Origin: PALSA-693 sp963702305
GTDB taxonomy: Bacteria; Actinomycetota; Acidimicrobiia; Acidimicrobiales; Palsa-688
Assembly: GCA_963702305.1 (NCBI GenBank)
Contig: CAVPBX010000001.1
Coordinates: forward strand, 62,001-126,000
Reading direction: 5' to 3'
DNA: 64,000 nt
A program made the translations under genes and the position numbers. Below are positions 38,317 through 47,807 of the stretch, one piece after another (the first letter of the stretch is position 1; each line of letters starts with the position of its first letter). Under the pieces are notes generated by a model. It ran no database searches. It saw only the letters and a list, made by a program, of their open reading frames with translations, and was not told the DNA's origin.

Positions 38317-39425
38317 CTCCCGCCCACCTGGAGGTCACCGCCCGCGACGGCTCGGCCCGGGCCGGCGTGGTGCGGACCCCGAGAGGACCGTTCACCACGC
38401 CGTGCTTTATGCCCGTCGGGACCCGCGGGGCGGTCCGCCTGCTCGACGCCGGCGACCTCGACGAGTTGGCCCCCCAAGTGGTGCTGGCCAACACCTATCA
38501 CCTGATGCTGCGCCCCGGCGCCGACGTGGTCGAACAGCTCGGGGGGCTGCACCGCTTCACCGGGTGGGGTGGCCACCTGCTCACCGATTCGGGCGGCTTT
38601 CAGGTGTTTTCCCTCGCGCCTCGCGTCGATGACGACGGGGTGACCTTCCGGTCGACCTACGACGGGTCCTCGCACCGCCTGACCCCCGAGCGGGCCGTCG
38701 GGATCCAGCAACAGCTGGGGGCCGACATCCAGATGGTCCTCGACATCTGCACCGGGCTGCCGGCGTCCGACGAAGAGGTCCGGCTGGCCGCCAAGCGCAC
38801 CTTGGCCTGGGCCGCCCGAGCCCGCGACGCCCACACCCGGACCGACCAGTGCCTGTTCGGGATCGTCCAGGGGGGCGTGACCGCCGACCTGCGAGCCGAG
38901 CACGCGGCCGAGACGGCGGCGCTGGAATTCGACGGCTACGGGATCGGTGGCCTCTCGGTGGGCGAGCCCCGGGACCAGATGCTCCCGGCGCTGGCCGCGG
39001 CCCTGGCCGAGCTGCCGTCGGATCGGCCCCGCTACCTGATGGGCGTCGGCGATCCCGTCACCCTGCTGGCAGCGGTGGCGTTGGGGGTCGACATGTTCGA
39101 CTGCGTCCTGCCGACCCGCCTGGCCCGTCACGGCACCGCCCTGACCAGCGCCGGCCGGTACCAGCTGCGCGCGGCCCGCCATGCCACCGCCGACGACCCC
39201 ATCGACCCCTCGTGCGGGTGTCGGGTGTGCGCCAGGTTCAGCCGCGGCTACGTCCGTCACCTGCTCGTCGCCGGCGAGCCGACGGGTGGCCGCCTGCTGA
39301 GCATCCACAACCTGGCGTGGCTGCTGGGCCTGGTCGATCGGGCCCGGAACGCCATCGAGGCGGGCGCCCTGGCGGGCCTCCTGGCGGCGGTCGCTGCCAG
39401 CTGGGAACCGGACCCGCCGCGCTGA
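38313..39425 (+). CDS. tgt: tRNA-guanine transglycosylase
   Basis: A 370-residue enzyme that swaps guanine 34 for preQ1 in GUN-anticodon tRNAs. FMPVGTRGAVRLL, the nucleophile-region HLLTDSGGFQVFSLA, GIVQGGVTADLRAEHA, DMFDCVLPTRLARHGTA and the Zn-binding Cys/His set beginning SCGCRVCARFSRGYVRHLL are present. GTG 38313 overlaps the queA stop (GTGTGA), so the two are coupled. Confidence 0.94.
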   Translation: MTPAHLEVTARDGSARAGVVRTPRGPFTTPCFMPVGTRGAVRLLDAGDLDELAPQVVLANTYHLMLRPGADVVEQLGGLHRFTGWGGHLLTDSGGFQVFSLAPRVDDDGVTFRSTYDGSSHRLTPERAVGIQQQLGADIQMVLDICTGLPASDEEVRLAAKRTLAWAARARDAHTRTDQCLFGIVQGGVTADLRAEHAAETAALEFDGYGIGGLSVGEPRDQMLPALAAALAELPSDRPRYLMGVGDPVTLLAAVALGVDMFDCVLPTRLARHGTALTSAGRYQLRAARHATADDPIDPSCGCRVCARFSRGYVRHLLVAGEPTGGRLLSIHNLAWLLGLVDRARNAIEAGALAGLLAAVAASWEPDPPR

Positions 39426-39466
39426 AGGTCTCCCGGTCGCTTCCCAGGAGGCGCGCCCTCTCTGCC

Positions 39467-39898
39467 ATGCACACCCTCATCGCCATCGTCGCTGCCACGA
39501 CGCCTACTACCAAACCCGCCGGTAAGTCGTCGAGTTCGACCTTCACGCTGGTCATCATCGTGGCGGTCTTCGCCGGCGTGTACCTGTTTTTCATCCGGCC
39601 CCGCCAGCAGAAGTTGCGCCAGCAACAGAGCGCCACCCGCCAGCTGTCCGTCGGCGACCCGGTGGTAACCGCCGGGGGGATCTACGGCCACGTGGTGGCG
39701 CTCGACGCCGACGTGGCCGAGATCGAGGTGGCCAACGGGGTGGTGCTGACCGTGTTGCGCCGGGCGGTCAATCCGCGGCCGGTGACCACCCCGGCCGAAC
39801 CCGTCGACGAAGAGTGGGATGCTGACCAGGACCGACCTGGGAGATCCGACGCCGGGGACGACGAGCCGCCCGGCGACCACCCCGACCAGCACCCCTGA
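39467..39898 (+). CDS. yajC: Preprotein translocase accessory subunit YajC
   Basis: A 143-residue YajC: one membrane helix (TFTLVIIVAVFAGVYLFFI) followed by RPRQQKLRQQQ and the core domain GDPVVTAGGIYGHVVALDAD. It works with SecDF in protein export. The C-terminal tail is Asp/Pro-rich and likely disordered. ATG 39467 is chosen; AGGAG at 39446-39450 is rather far upstream. Confidence 0.93.
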   Translation: MHTLIAIVAATTPTTKPAGKSSSSTFTLVIIVAVFAGVYLFFIRPRQQKLRQQQSATRQLSVGDPVVTAGGIYGHVVALDADVAEIEVANGVVLTVLRRAVNPRPVTTPAEPVDEEWDADQDRPGRSDAGDDEPPGDHPDQHP

Positions 39899-39900
39899 CC

Positions 39901-41562
39901 GTGCGACGCAGTCTGATCTGGTCCCTGCTCGGCATCATCGGCGTCGCCATCGCCGCCCTGGGGGCGACGCTGGCCGTCGGCCACTCGCCCCTGCTCGGTC
40001 TCGACCTGCGCGGCGGGGTATCAGTGGTGCTGCAGCCGCAGGGCACCGCCAACTCGGCCCAGCTGGGCGAGGCGGTGTCGATCATCGAGCGGCGCGTCAA
40101 CGGCCTGGGCGTGGCCAACTCCCAGGTCGCCCGGCAGGGGAGCGACGTGGTGATCAACCTGCCCGGGATCAAGGACGCCCAGAATGCCCTCAAGGTCCTC
40201 GGCGAGACCGCCACCCTCTACTTCCGGCCGGTCGTCTGCGAGATCCCGAACTTCGTCAACCCCACCAGTCCTTCCACCACCACGCCGACCACCAAGCCCA
40301 CCACCCCGACGACCAAGGCCAAGGCGCTCGGATCCAGCCCGTCGGACATCCGCTTGGCCGCGGCCACGTTCCCCGCGGCGCCGGCGGCGACGACCACGGC
40401 CACCACCCAACCGACGCCCGCCACCACCATCGTGCCGAACTCGTCCGGCGGCACCCCCGTGCCCATCGGCAGCCCCACGTCCCTGGCCCAAGCCCAGGCC
40501 GACTGCAGTGCGTCCAACGCCTCCCGGCTGCCCACCACCCCCGTGCAAAACGACACCCAGAACGCCTACGTCATCCTGCCCAGCCGGGACGGCACCGTCC
40601 GTTACGTCCTCGGCCCCTCCGACATGACGGGCGCCGGCGTCTCCAACGCCAGCGTGCAACTCTCCCAAACCGGGCAGTACTCGGTGCTGCTGACCTTCAC
40701 CGGGTCCGGCGGCACCAAGTTCGACCAGATCGCCTCCCAGCGCTACCCCTGCTACCAGCAGAACCCCAGCAACCCGCCCGCCTGCAGTCTGGAGGCCTTC
40801 GAATTGGACGGGGTCGTCGAGTCCGCGCCCACCATCCAGGCGCCCAGCTTCAACGGCACCGCGGTGATCAGCGGCTCGACGACCGCTCCTTTCACCAACA
40901 GCCAGGCGTCCAACCTGGCCCTGGTGCTCAAGTACGGGTCGTTGCCGGTGCGCTTCACCCCCCAGTCCGTCCAGACCGTGTCCGCCACCATCGGCAAGGA
41001 CTCCCTCCGGGCCGGGCTCTACGCCGGCCTGGGCGGCATCGCCATCGTGCTGCTCTACATGATCCTGTACTACCGGGCCCTCGGCCTCATCGTCCTGCTC
41101 GGCCTCGGCGTCGGCGGGGCGCTGCTCTACTCCATCATCACCGAGCTCAGCCAGACCAGCAGCCTGGCCCTGACCCTTTCCGGCGTGACCGGCATCATCG
41201 TGTCGATTGGCATCACCGTCGACTCCTACGTGATCTATTTCGAGCGGCTCAAGGACGAGGTGCGGGCCGGTCGCAGCGTCCGCCAGTCGGTGGAGCGCAG
41301 CTTCGCCCGGGCCTTCCGCACCGTGCTCACCGCCGACTTCGTCGCCTTCCTGGCCGCCCTCATCCTGTACCTGCTCACCGTCGGCGACGTGCGCGGCTTC
41401 GCCTTCATGCTGGGCCTGTCCACCGTGCTCGACGTGTTCACGGCCTACTTCTTCATCCGGCCCATGGTCATCCTGGTCGGCCGCCGGCGCACCTTCACCG
41501 AGGCCCGCTTCCTCGGGGTCGGTCGCGGCCTCGGGGCCCGGCAGGCGGCGGGGGAGCTGTAG
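39901..41562 (+). CDS. secD: Protein translocase subunit SecD
   Basis: A 553-residue RND-type membrane protein that uses the proton gradient to help secretion. The first helix is WSLLGIIGVAIAALGATLAV, then LLGLDLRGGVSVVLQP; the P1 domain carries an unusual 90-residue Thr/Pro/Ala-rich insertion (about 120-215, e.g. PSTTTPTTKPTTPTT). The six-helix block with GVTGIIVSIGITVDSYVIYF (conserved Asp) and FERLKDEVRAGRS ends the protein. GTG 39901 lies 3 bases after yajC. Confidence 0.94.
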   Translation: MRRSLIWSLLGIIGVAIAALGATLAVGHSPLLGLDLRGGVSVVLQPQGTANSAQLGEAVSIIERRVNGLGVANSQVARQGSDVVINLPGIKDAQNALKVLGETATLYFRPVVCEIPNFVNPTSPSTTTPTTKPTTPTTKAKALGSSPSDIRLAAATFPAAPAATTTATTQPTPATTIVPNSSGGTPVPIGSPTSLAQAQADCSASNASRLPTTPVQNDTQNAYVILPSRDGTVRYVLGPSDMTGAGVSNASVQLSQTGQYSVLLTFTGSGGTKFDQIASQRYPCYQQNPSNPPACSLEAFELDGVVESAPTIQAPSFNGTAVISGSTTAPFTNSQASNLALVLKYGSLPVRFTPQSVQTVSATIGKDSLRAGLYAGLGGIAIVLLYMILYYRALGLIVLLGLGVGGALLYSIITELSQTSSLALTLSGVTGIIVSIGITVDSYVIYFERLKDEVRAGRSVRQSVERSFARAFRTVLTADFVAFLAALILYLLTVGDVRGFAFMLGLSTVLDVFTAYFFIRPMVILVGRRRTFTEARFLGVGRGLGARQAAGEL

Positions 41563-42817
41563 ATGGCCGACCGGACACCACAACGTCTTCCAGCGGCTGT
41601 TCCGCGGCGAGACGTCATTCGACTTCGCCGGGCGCTGGCGGCGGTGGCTGGCCATCTCGGGGATCGTCATCCTCGTCGGGATCATCTCCCTCGCCACCCG
41701 CGGCCTCAACTTCTCCATCGACTTCCGCGGCGGCACGGTGTGGGAAGTGCCGTCGACCGCGTCCGTGGCCCAGGTCCGCAGCGTCGTCGGCGCCGCCGTG
41801 CCCGGCTTCGGTCAGGCCACCATCACCATCCTGACCAACACCCAGACCCACCAGCGGACCGTCAAGGTGGAGGCCCCGGCCAAGCTCACCAGCGACGCCA
41901 CCCAAGTGGCCAAGGTGCAGGACGCCCTGGCCAAACTGGCCGGGGTGTCGCCCAACGACGTGCAGCTCAATGACGTCGGCCCGTCCTGGGGCTCGGACAT
42001 CACCAGCAAGGCCATCCGGGCGGTGATCATCTTCCTGCTGGTCGTGACCGCCTACATCTGGCTGCGCTTCGAAGGCAAGATGGCCCTGGCCGCGTTGCTC
42101 GCCCTGATCCACGACATCCTGATCACCGCGGGCATCTACTCGTTGTCGGGCTTCCAGGTCAGCCCCGACACGGTGATCGCCTTCCTCACCATCCTCGGCT
42201 ATTCGCTGTACGACACCATCGTCGTGTTCGACAAGGTGCAGGAGAACACGCGCGGCTTGGCGTCCACCAACCGCCTGACCTACACCGACACGGTCAACCT
42301 GTCGATGAACCAGGTGCTGGCCCGCTCGCTCAACACCTCGCTGGTCGCGGTGCTGCCCATCCTCTCCATCCTGGTCATCGGGGCCTGGGTGCTGGGCGCC
42401 ACGGCCCTCCAGGACTTCGGGTTGGCCTTGTTCGTCGGCCTGACGGCCGGGACCTACTCGTCGATCTTCATCGCCTCGCCGCTGCTGGCGGTGTTCAAGG
42501 AGCAAGAACCTCGCTACGCCGAGATCCGGCGCCGGCTGGCGTCCACCGCCCCGGCCGGGGCCCGGCGTATCACCCCGGCGGCCGCCGCCACGGGCGATCT
42601 CAGCGGCACGGTGACGGACGGCGGTTCGGCGGCCGGCCGGCGAACCGCCGTCCGCGACATCGTCGAGCCGACGACCGAGGGCGAGGGTGAAGTCGAGGCG
42701 ACCGAGCCCACCCGGGAGCGCGGCCCGGTCGACGCCATCCCCATGCGGTCGCCGGTCCCGCCCCGGCCGGGCACCCGGCCCCCGCCCCGGCCCCGCAAGA
42801 AGGGCAAGCGTCGCTAG
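41563..42817 (+). CDS. secF: Protein translocase subunit SecF (frameshifted at start)
   Basis: About 418 residues; partner of SecD. ATG 41563 directly after the secD stop gives MADR, then the frame must change near 41575 to read FQRLFRGETSFDFAGRW, the first helix, and NFSIDFRGGTVWEVP. The helices with LTILGYSLYDTIVVFDKVQ, the key Asp/Arg motif, and LARSLNTSLVAVLPILSIL are present. The C-terminal 100 residues are Pro/Arg/Thr-rich and end in RPRKKGKRR, a long cytoplasmic tail. The start-proximal frameshift is likely an error. Confidence 0.92.
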
Positions 42818-42850
42818 TTGCCCGCTCCCCAGCCAGTACCGTGGATAGTG

Positions 42851-43380
42851 ATGAATGGTGCGCCTGGCTGGCTCAAGGATCTGATTCGGGACATCCCGGA
42901 CTTCCCCCGGCCTGGCGTGGTGTTCAAGGACATCACCCCGCTGCTGGCCAACGGCCCCGCCCTGGCCTGGTGCGTGGAGGCGCTGGCCGACGCCTTCGCC
43001 GAGCGGGACGTCGACAAAGTGATCGGCGTGGAGGCCCGGGGCTTCATCGTCGCCGCCCCGGTGGCGCTCCGGCTGGGCGCCGGTTTCGTACCGGTACGCA
43101 AGCCCGGCAAGCTGCCCTGGCAGGTCAGCGCCGAGACCTACGACCTGGAGTACGGCGTCGACTCCCTCGAGATCCATCGGGACGCCCTCGACCCGGGGAA
43201 CACGTCCTGATCATCGACGACGTGCTGGCCACCGGCGGCACCGCGGCGGCCACCGCCCGGCTGGCCCGGGCCTTGAAGGCCGAGGTCGCCGGGTTCGGGT
43301 GCATCATCGAACTGGCGTTCCTGGGCGGGCGCGGGAAGCTGGACGACCTCGACACTGTTTCCCTCCTCAGTTATGAGTGA
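42851..43380 (+). CDS. apt: Adenine phosphoribosyltransferase (frameshifted)
   Basis: About 176 residues; salvages adenine to AMP with PRPP. LKDLIRDIPDFPRPGVVFKD, VIGVEARGFIVAAPVA and VPVRKPGKLPW are in the first frame; after a one-base loss in GACCCGGGGAACAC near 43197 the PRPP-binding loop LIIDDVLATGGTAAATARL is in the second. Stop TGA 43378-43380. It sits between secF and rel as in other Actinobacteria. TACCGT 42837-42842 is a possible -10 box. Confidence 0.92.
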
Positions 43381-43402
43381 CAGTTATGAGTGACCGACGC
43401 CA

Positions 43403-45648
43403 ATGATGAATCGCAGCGAGGGCACCGGACGGACCCGGGCGGTGGCCACCGTCGAGCGGGTGCTGCCCTGGCGGCGCCAGGTCCAGACGGCCGACGCCCT
43501 GCAACCGCTGCTGATCGCCTTCCGATCCCGGCATCCCCGCGACGAGACGGCCATGATCATCCGGGCCTACGAGGCGGCCGCGTCCGCCCACCAGGGCCAG
43601 CTGCGCAACTCCGGCGAGGCGTACATCTCCCATCCGCTGGCCGTGGCCACCATCCTCGCCGGTCTCGGTCTGGACAACGTGACGATCGCGGCCGCGCTGC
43701 TCCACGATGCCGTCGAGGACACCCGGTTTGGCCTGGAGGAGATCCAGGCCGAATTCGGCGCCGACGTGGCCGCCATCGTCGATGGGGTGACCAAGCTGGA
43801 CCGGGTCCGGTTCGACTCCCGGCAGGCCCAACAGGCCGCCACCATGCGCAAGATGCTGGTCGCCATGGCCAAGGACCCCCGGGTCCTGCTCATCAAGCTG
43901 GCCGACCGGCTGCACAACATGCAGACCATCGCGGCCATGCCGGAGTGGAAGCAGAAGCGCAGCGCCCAGGAGACGCTCGACATCTACGCCCCGTTGGCGC
44001 ACCGGTTCGGGATCCAGGACATGAAGTGGCAGCTGGAGGACCTGGCCTTCGCCGCCCTGCACCCGCGCCGTTATGCCGAGATCGAGCAGATGGTGGCCAC
44101 CCGCGCCCCGAACGCGACATCTACCTGACCCAGGTCATCGACCATGTCAACGAACGGCTGACCGCGGCCCGCATCGAAGCGCAAGTCAACGGCCGGCCCA
44201 AGCACCTGTACTCGATCTACGAGAAGATGATCGTCAAGGGCAAGGAGTTCGACGAGATCTACGACCTGGTCGGGGTGCGCGTGCTGGTGGCCTCGGTCAA
44301 GGACTGCTGGGCCGCCCTGGGCGCCATCCACGGGGCGTGGACTCCGATCCAGGGCCGGTTCAAGGACTACATCAACACCCCCAAGTTCAACCTGTACCAG
44401 TCGCTGCACACCACCGTCGTCGGGCCCCAGGGCAAGGCCATGGAGGCCCAGATCCGGACGGTGGAGATGCACAACCGGGCCGAGTGGGGGATCGCGGCCC
44501 ACTGGGGTTACAAGGAGAAGGCCTCCGCCGCCGACGTCGCCTGGTTGCAGCGCATCGTCGACTGGACGGCGGACAGCACCGACCCGGCCGAGTTCCTGGA
44601 GGCCCTGAAGCTGGACCTGGAGACCGACGAGGTCTTCGTCTTCACCCCCAAGGGCGACGTCATCTCGCTGCCGATCCATTCCACCCCGATCGACTTCGCC
44701 TATGCCATCCACACCGAGGTCGGGCATCGCTGCATCGGGGCCCGGGTCAACGGCCGGTTGGTCCCGCTGGACTCGCAGCTGGCGTCGGGGGACAGCGTGG
44801 AGATCTTCACGTCCAAGGTGCCGTCCGCGGGACCCAGCCGGGACTGGCTGAAGATCGTCGTCAGCCCCCGCGCCCGCAACAAGATCCGGCAGTGGTTTAG
44901 CCGGGAACGGCGCGAGGACGCCATCGAATCGGGACGGGAGGAGCTCACCAAGGCCCTCCGCAAGGAAGGCCTGCCCGTCCAGAAGCTCACCAACTCTGCG
45001 GTCCTGGCCGGCGTGGCCGAGACGATGAACTACGCGGACCTGGACGCACTCCACGCCGCCATCGGCGAGAGCCACGTGTCGGCTCAGTCGATCGCCCAGC
45101 GGGTGGCGCGCGAGTTGCGCGGCGGCGACCACGAAGTGCAGTTGCCCACCACCGCCCGCCAGCCTCGCCGGGTCAACCAGCGCCAGGGTGTCGGCGTCCA
45201 CGTGGAAGGCCTCGACGACCTGATGGTGCGCCTTTCCCGGTGCTGCACCCCCGTGCCCGGCGACGAGATCATCGGCTTCGTCACCCGTGGCCGGGGGGTC
45301 AGCGTGCACCGCAGCGACTGCGCCAACGCCGCCTCGCTGTCCGCCGGCGAGGTGGGCCGGATGATCGAGGTGGAGTGGGACCGCAGCAGCACCGGCAGCT
45401 TCGTGGCGGCCGTCGAACTCAAGGCCCTGGACCGTACCCGGCTGGGGGTGGACGTGTGGAAGGTCATCTCCGACAACCACCTCAACATCCTCCGCAGCGA
45501 CTCGCTCACCGGCGCCGACCGGGTGAGCCGCATGCGCTTCGAGTTCGAGTTGGCCGATCCCGCCCACCTGGAGTCGCTCATCAACGCCCTCAAGCGCATC
45601 GACAGCGTGTACGACGCCTACCGGGTCCTCCCCAACCGCGGCAACTAA
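43403..45648 (+). CDS. rel: (p)ppGpp synthetase/hydrolase Rel (frameshifted)
   Basis: About 748 residues; makes and degrades the stringent-response alarmone. The hydrolase HD domain has ALLHDAVEDTRFGLEEI and IKLADRLHNMQT; the synthetase domain has DEIYDLVGVRVLV, FKDYINTPKFNLYQSLHTTV and EMHNRAEWGIAAHWGYK; the TGS (VFVFTPKGDVISLP) and a C-terminal ACT-like domain follow. A frame change near 44110 (CGCGCCCCGAACGC; one C missing) separates the two catalytic domains. ATG 43403 or 43406 is the start. Confidence 0.95.
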
Positions 45649-45698
45649 CGAGGCTCGGTCGCTCGGGCGGCAGTCTGGTGAGCCCGATCCAGCGAGGC

Positions 45699-45723
45699 TG
45701 TGGTCCCCGTAGAAAGGACCACA
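45699..45723. repeat. Hairpin element, copy 1
   Basis: An 8-base stem TGTGGTCC/GGACCACA closes a 9-base loop CCGTAGAAA. The 19-base core GGTCCCCGTAGAAAGGACC occurs again inverted at 45939-45957. Confidence 0.85.
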
Positions 45724-45934
45724 TCCTCGCCGGCTCGGACTCCCCTCTACCGGACGCCCTCGCCGCAGCCGCACCCCCACGTTGAGCCGTGGCGCGAACC
45801 GCGGCCAACCTGGGCATGGATCGCGGAATGGTCGGCACCAGATGGCGCCGCCGGGCGAGATGTGTCGCGTTAGGTGCCCGACCGGGCATGGATCGCGACC
45901 GGTTTGTCGGCTCAGGCGGGCCGGCATGGCGAGG

Positions 45935-45961
45935 GGCCGGTCCTTTCTACGGGGACCGGCC
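45935..45961. repeat. Hairpin element, copy 2 (inverted)
   Basis: A 9-base stem GGCCGGTCC/GGACCGGCC closes loop TTTCTACGG, the exact complement of the loop of copy 1. The outer stem differs from copy 1 but stays paired, which points to selection or origin as a stem-loop. Confidence 0.85.
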
Positions 45962-46013
45962 ACTCGGCGGTGCCGGACCGACAACTGATGCGTACCCGTT
46001 GAGTGGGTACCGG

Positions 46014-46019
46014 TACTCT
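46014..46019 (+). promoter_or_regulatory. Putative leaderless -10 box for hisS (TACTCT)
   Basis: TACTCT lies 8 bases before the GTG of hisS, with no ribosome-binding site in between. Confidence 0.45.
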
Positions 46020-46027
46020 GGCGAACT

Positions 46028-47299
46028 GTGCCTGAGCTGCGCCATCCCCCGGGGACGTTCGATGTCCTGCCGGCCGATTCGGGGCCGTGGGAGGAGCTGG
46101 TGGCGGTGTTCGCCCGGGTGGTGGAGGCGGCCGGGTACGGGCTGATCATCACCCCCACGTTCGAGGACATCTCCGTCTTCCAGCGGGTGGGGGAGTCCAC
46201 CGACGTGGTCCGCAAGGAGATGTACGACTTCGAGGACAAGGGGGGCCGGCGGGTCGCCCTGCGGCCGGAGGTCACCGCGTCGGTGGCCCGGGCGTTCATC
46301 CAGCACCGGCCGCCGGTACCGTGGAAGTCCTGGTACGCCGGCTCCAATTTTCGCTACGAGCGCCCCCAGGCCGGCCGGTACCGCGAGTTCCACCAGGTCG
46401 GCATCGAAGCGTTTGGCAGCGCCGACGCGGACCTCGACGTCGAGGTGATCGCCCTCGGTTGGGAGTTCTACGACGCCATCGGCCTCACCCGCCGCGAGCT
46501 GCTGCTCAATTCCCTGGGCGACGGGATCTGCCGGCCCGGCTACCGGGAGCTGCTGCTCACCTACCTGCGCGACCGGCGGGACCAGCTGTGCGCCGAACAC
46601 CAGACCCGTCTGGAGGAGAACCCGCTTCGGGTCCTCGACTGCAAGAAGCCGGAATGCGAGGCGGTGGTGGCCGGCGCCCCGCGCCAGATCGACCACCTCT
46701 GTGAGCCCTGCACCGCGGACCTGGCCCGGGTAGAAGCCGGCCTCAAGGCCCTCGAGATCCCCTACACCATCGACTCCAAGCTGGTGCGCGGCCTCGACTA
46801 CTACACCCGGACCACGTTCGAATACGTGGCCGTGGGACTCGAGTCCGCCCAGAACGCCGTCGGCGGCGGGGGCCGGTACGACGGGTTGGTGGCTGCCATG
46901 GGCGGACCGGACACACCCGCCGTGGGTTTCGCCCTGGGGGCGGAACGGATCCTGCTGGCCACCGCGGCCGAACCGACAACTAACCGGCTGCCCGCCCGTC
47001 GGCGGCTTGACGCCTTCGTGGTGGACTTCGCCGGCGGCGATGCCGGCCGGGATCTCACGGCCCGGCTGCGCGCGGCCGGCCTGCGCGTCGATCGGGCCTA
47101 CGACGGCCGCTCGCCGAAGGCCCAGTTCAAAGCCGCCGACCGGTCGGGAGCCCGGTTGGCGCTGGTGGTCGGTCCGGAGGAGGCCGCCGCGGGGACGGTC
47201 GGCATCAAGGATCTGGCTGCCGGCGGCGACCAGCTCGCCGTGTCAAGTGGAGACGTGGTCGACGCGGTGCGCCGCCGCGTGGATCTGCCGGGGCGCTAG
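46028..47299 (+). CDS. hisS: Histidyl-tRNA synthetase
   Basis: A 423-residue class II synthetase. Motif 2 region AGSNFRYERPQAGRYREFHQ, the histidine-binding HisA motif LVRGLDYYTRTTFE, motif 3 with GGGGRYDGLVAAMGG and VGFALGAERILLA are present, followed by the anticodon-binding domain with SPKAQFKAADRSGARLALVV. Four Cys near 205-230 (DCKKPECEAV, HLCEPC) may bind zinc, a feature of some HisRS forms. It starts with GTG after a 378-base gap. Confidence 0.96.
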   Translation: MPELRHPPGTFDVLPADSGPWEELVAVFARVVEAAGYGLIITPTFEDISVFQRVGESTDVVRKEMYDFEDKGGRRVALRPEVTASVARAFIQHRPPVPWKSWYAGSNFRYERPQAGRYREFHQVGIEAFGSADADLDVEVIALGWEFYDAIGLTRRELLLNSLGDGICRPGYRELLLTYLRDRRDQLCAEHQTRLEENPLRVLDCKKPECEAVVAGAPRQIDHLCEPCTADLARVEAGLKALEIPYTIDSKLVRGLDYYTRTTFEYVAVGLESAQNAVGGGGRYDGLVAAMGGPDTPAVGFALGAERILLATAAEPTTNRLPARRRLDAFVVDFAGGDAGRDLTARLRAAGLRVDRAYDGRSPKAQFKAADRSGARLALVVGPEEAAAGTVGIKDLAAGGDQLAVSSGDVVDAVRRRVDLPGR

Positions 47300-47426
47300 G
47301 GCGCATCCCGCCGGCCGCGAACGGCGAAAGTACAACCGGTCGCGCTCTAGGACGTGGTTGATCCCGTCGATCATCGTCGCAGCCGCAGAGGCGGGGTTGC
47401 ACCAATCGGTCGGTAGAGGAGGGGAT

Positions 47427-47714
47427 GTGGCACGGCCCGACGACGATGTCAGGACCGGTATCCGCCCGGTGCCGGGCGGCACCGGCCGCCGTCCAGTGGA
47501 AGGCGCGGATCTCCGCGCCCGTTTCCGGAGCGTGTTCCTGGCGGCCGATCCAGGCGACCTCGTCGGCGAGGCGGCGCTGCGCGACGAAGCGCTCCGGCTG
47601 CTCCTTCTCCGACGGATGGCCGCCGAACTCCTGACCGCGACCGGCGCCGCCGATTTGGCCGAGGTCTACCTCGACGATCCTCCCGTCCTGGCCGCGTTGC
47701 ACGGAGTGGCGTAG
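47427..47714 (+). CDS. Small hypothetical protein
   Basis: A 95-residue protein I do not recognise. After a charged front (ARPDDDVRTGIRPVPGG), it is mostly helical: RARFRSVFLAADPGDLVGEA and RMAAELLTATGAADLAEVYL. There is no signal or membrane helix. GTG 47427 has a good ribosome-binding site (AGGAGGGG just upstream). It precedes pilT by about 90 bases, so it may share its transcript. Confidence 0.5.
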   Translation: MARPDDDVRTGIRPVPGGTGRRPVEGADLRARFRSVFLAADPGDLVGEAALRDEALRLLLLRRMAAELLTATGAADLAEVYLDDPPVLAALHGVA

Positions 47715-47807
47715 GTCGGAGCCGGCCGGCGTCCCGCTTGCGAATGGCGCAACCTGGTGAACGGCGAAGTGACCTCAAGCTGTCGCGCCCGGTGCCGACA
47801 GGAGAGC

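Larger units (their letters stand above)
45649..46027. other. 378-base gap with two mirror-image hairpins
   Basis: No convincing gene fills this gap between rel and hisS. It holds two hairpins in opposite orientation that share a 19-base core (45699-45723 and 45935-45961), a 14-base direct repeat GGGCATGGATCGCG (45812-45825 and 45884-45897), and the hisS promoter (TACTCT 46014-46019). Confidence 0.8.

Noticed and set aside
36120..39308. A 1062-codon open frame on the minus strand opposite ruvB, queA and tgt
   Set aside because: It is antisense to three well recognised genes and reads Gly/Arg/Pro/His-rich sequence with no family likeness; long antisense frames are expected at this GC content.
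37302..39425. A fused QueA-Tgt protein
   Set aside because: An extra G near 38256 explains the joining; the proper QueA end and stop are visible in the next frame and overlap a normal tgt start.
45789..46145. A 118-codon frame in the rel-hisS gap
   Set aside because: It overlaps the hisS start by over 100 bases and reads through the hairpin copy; composition gives no support.
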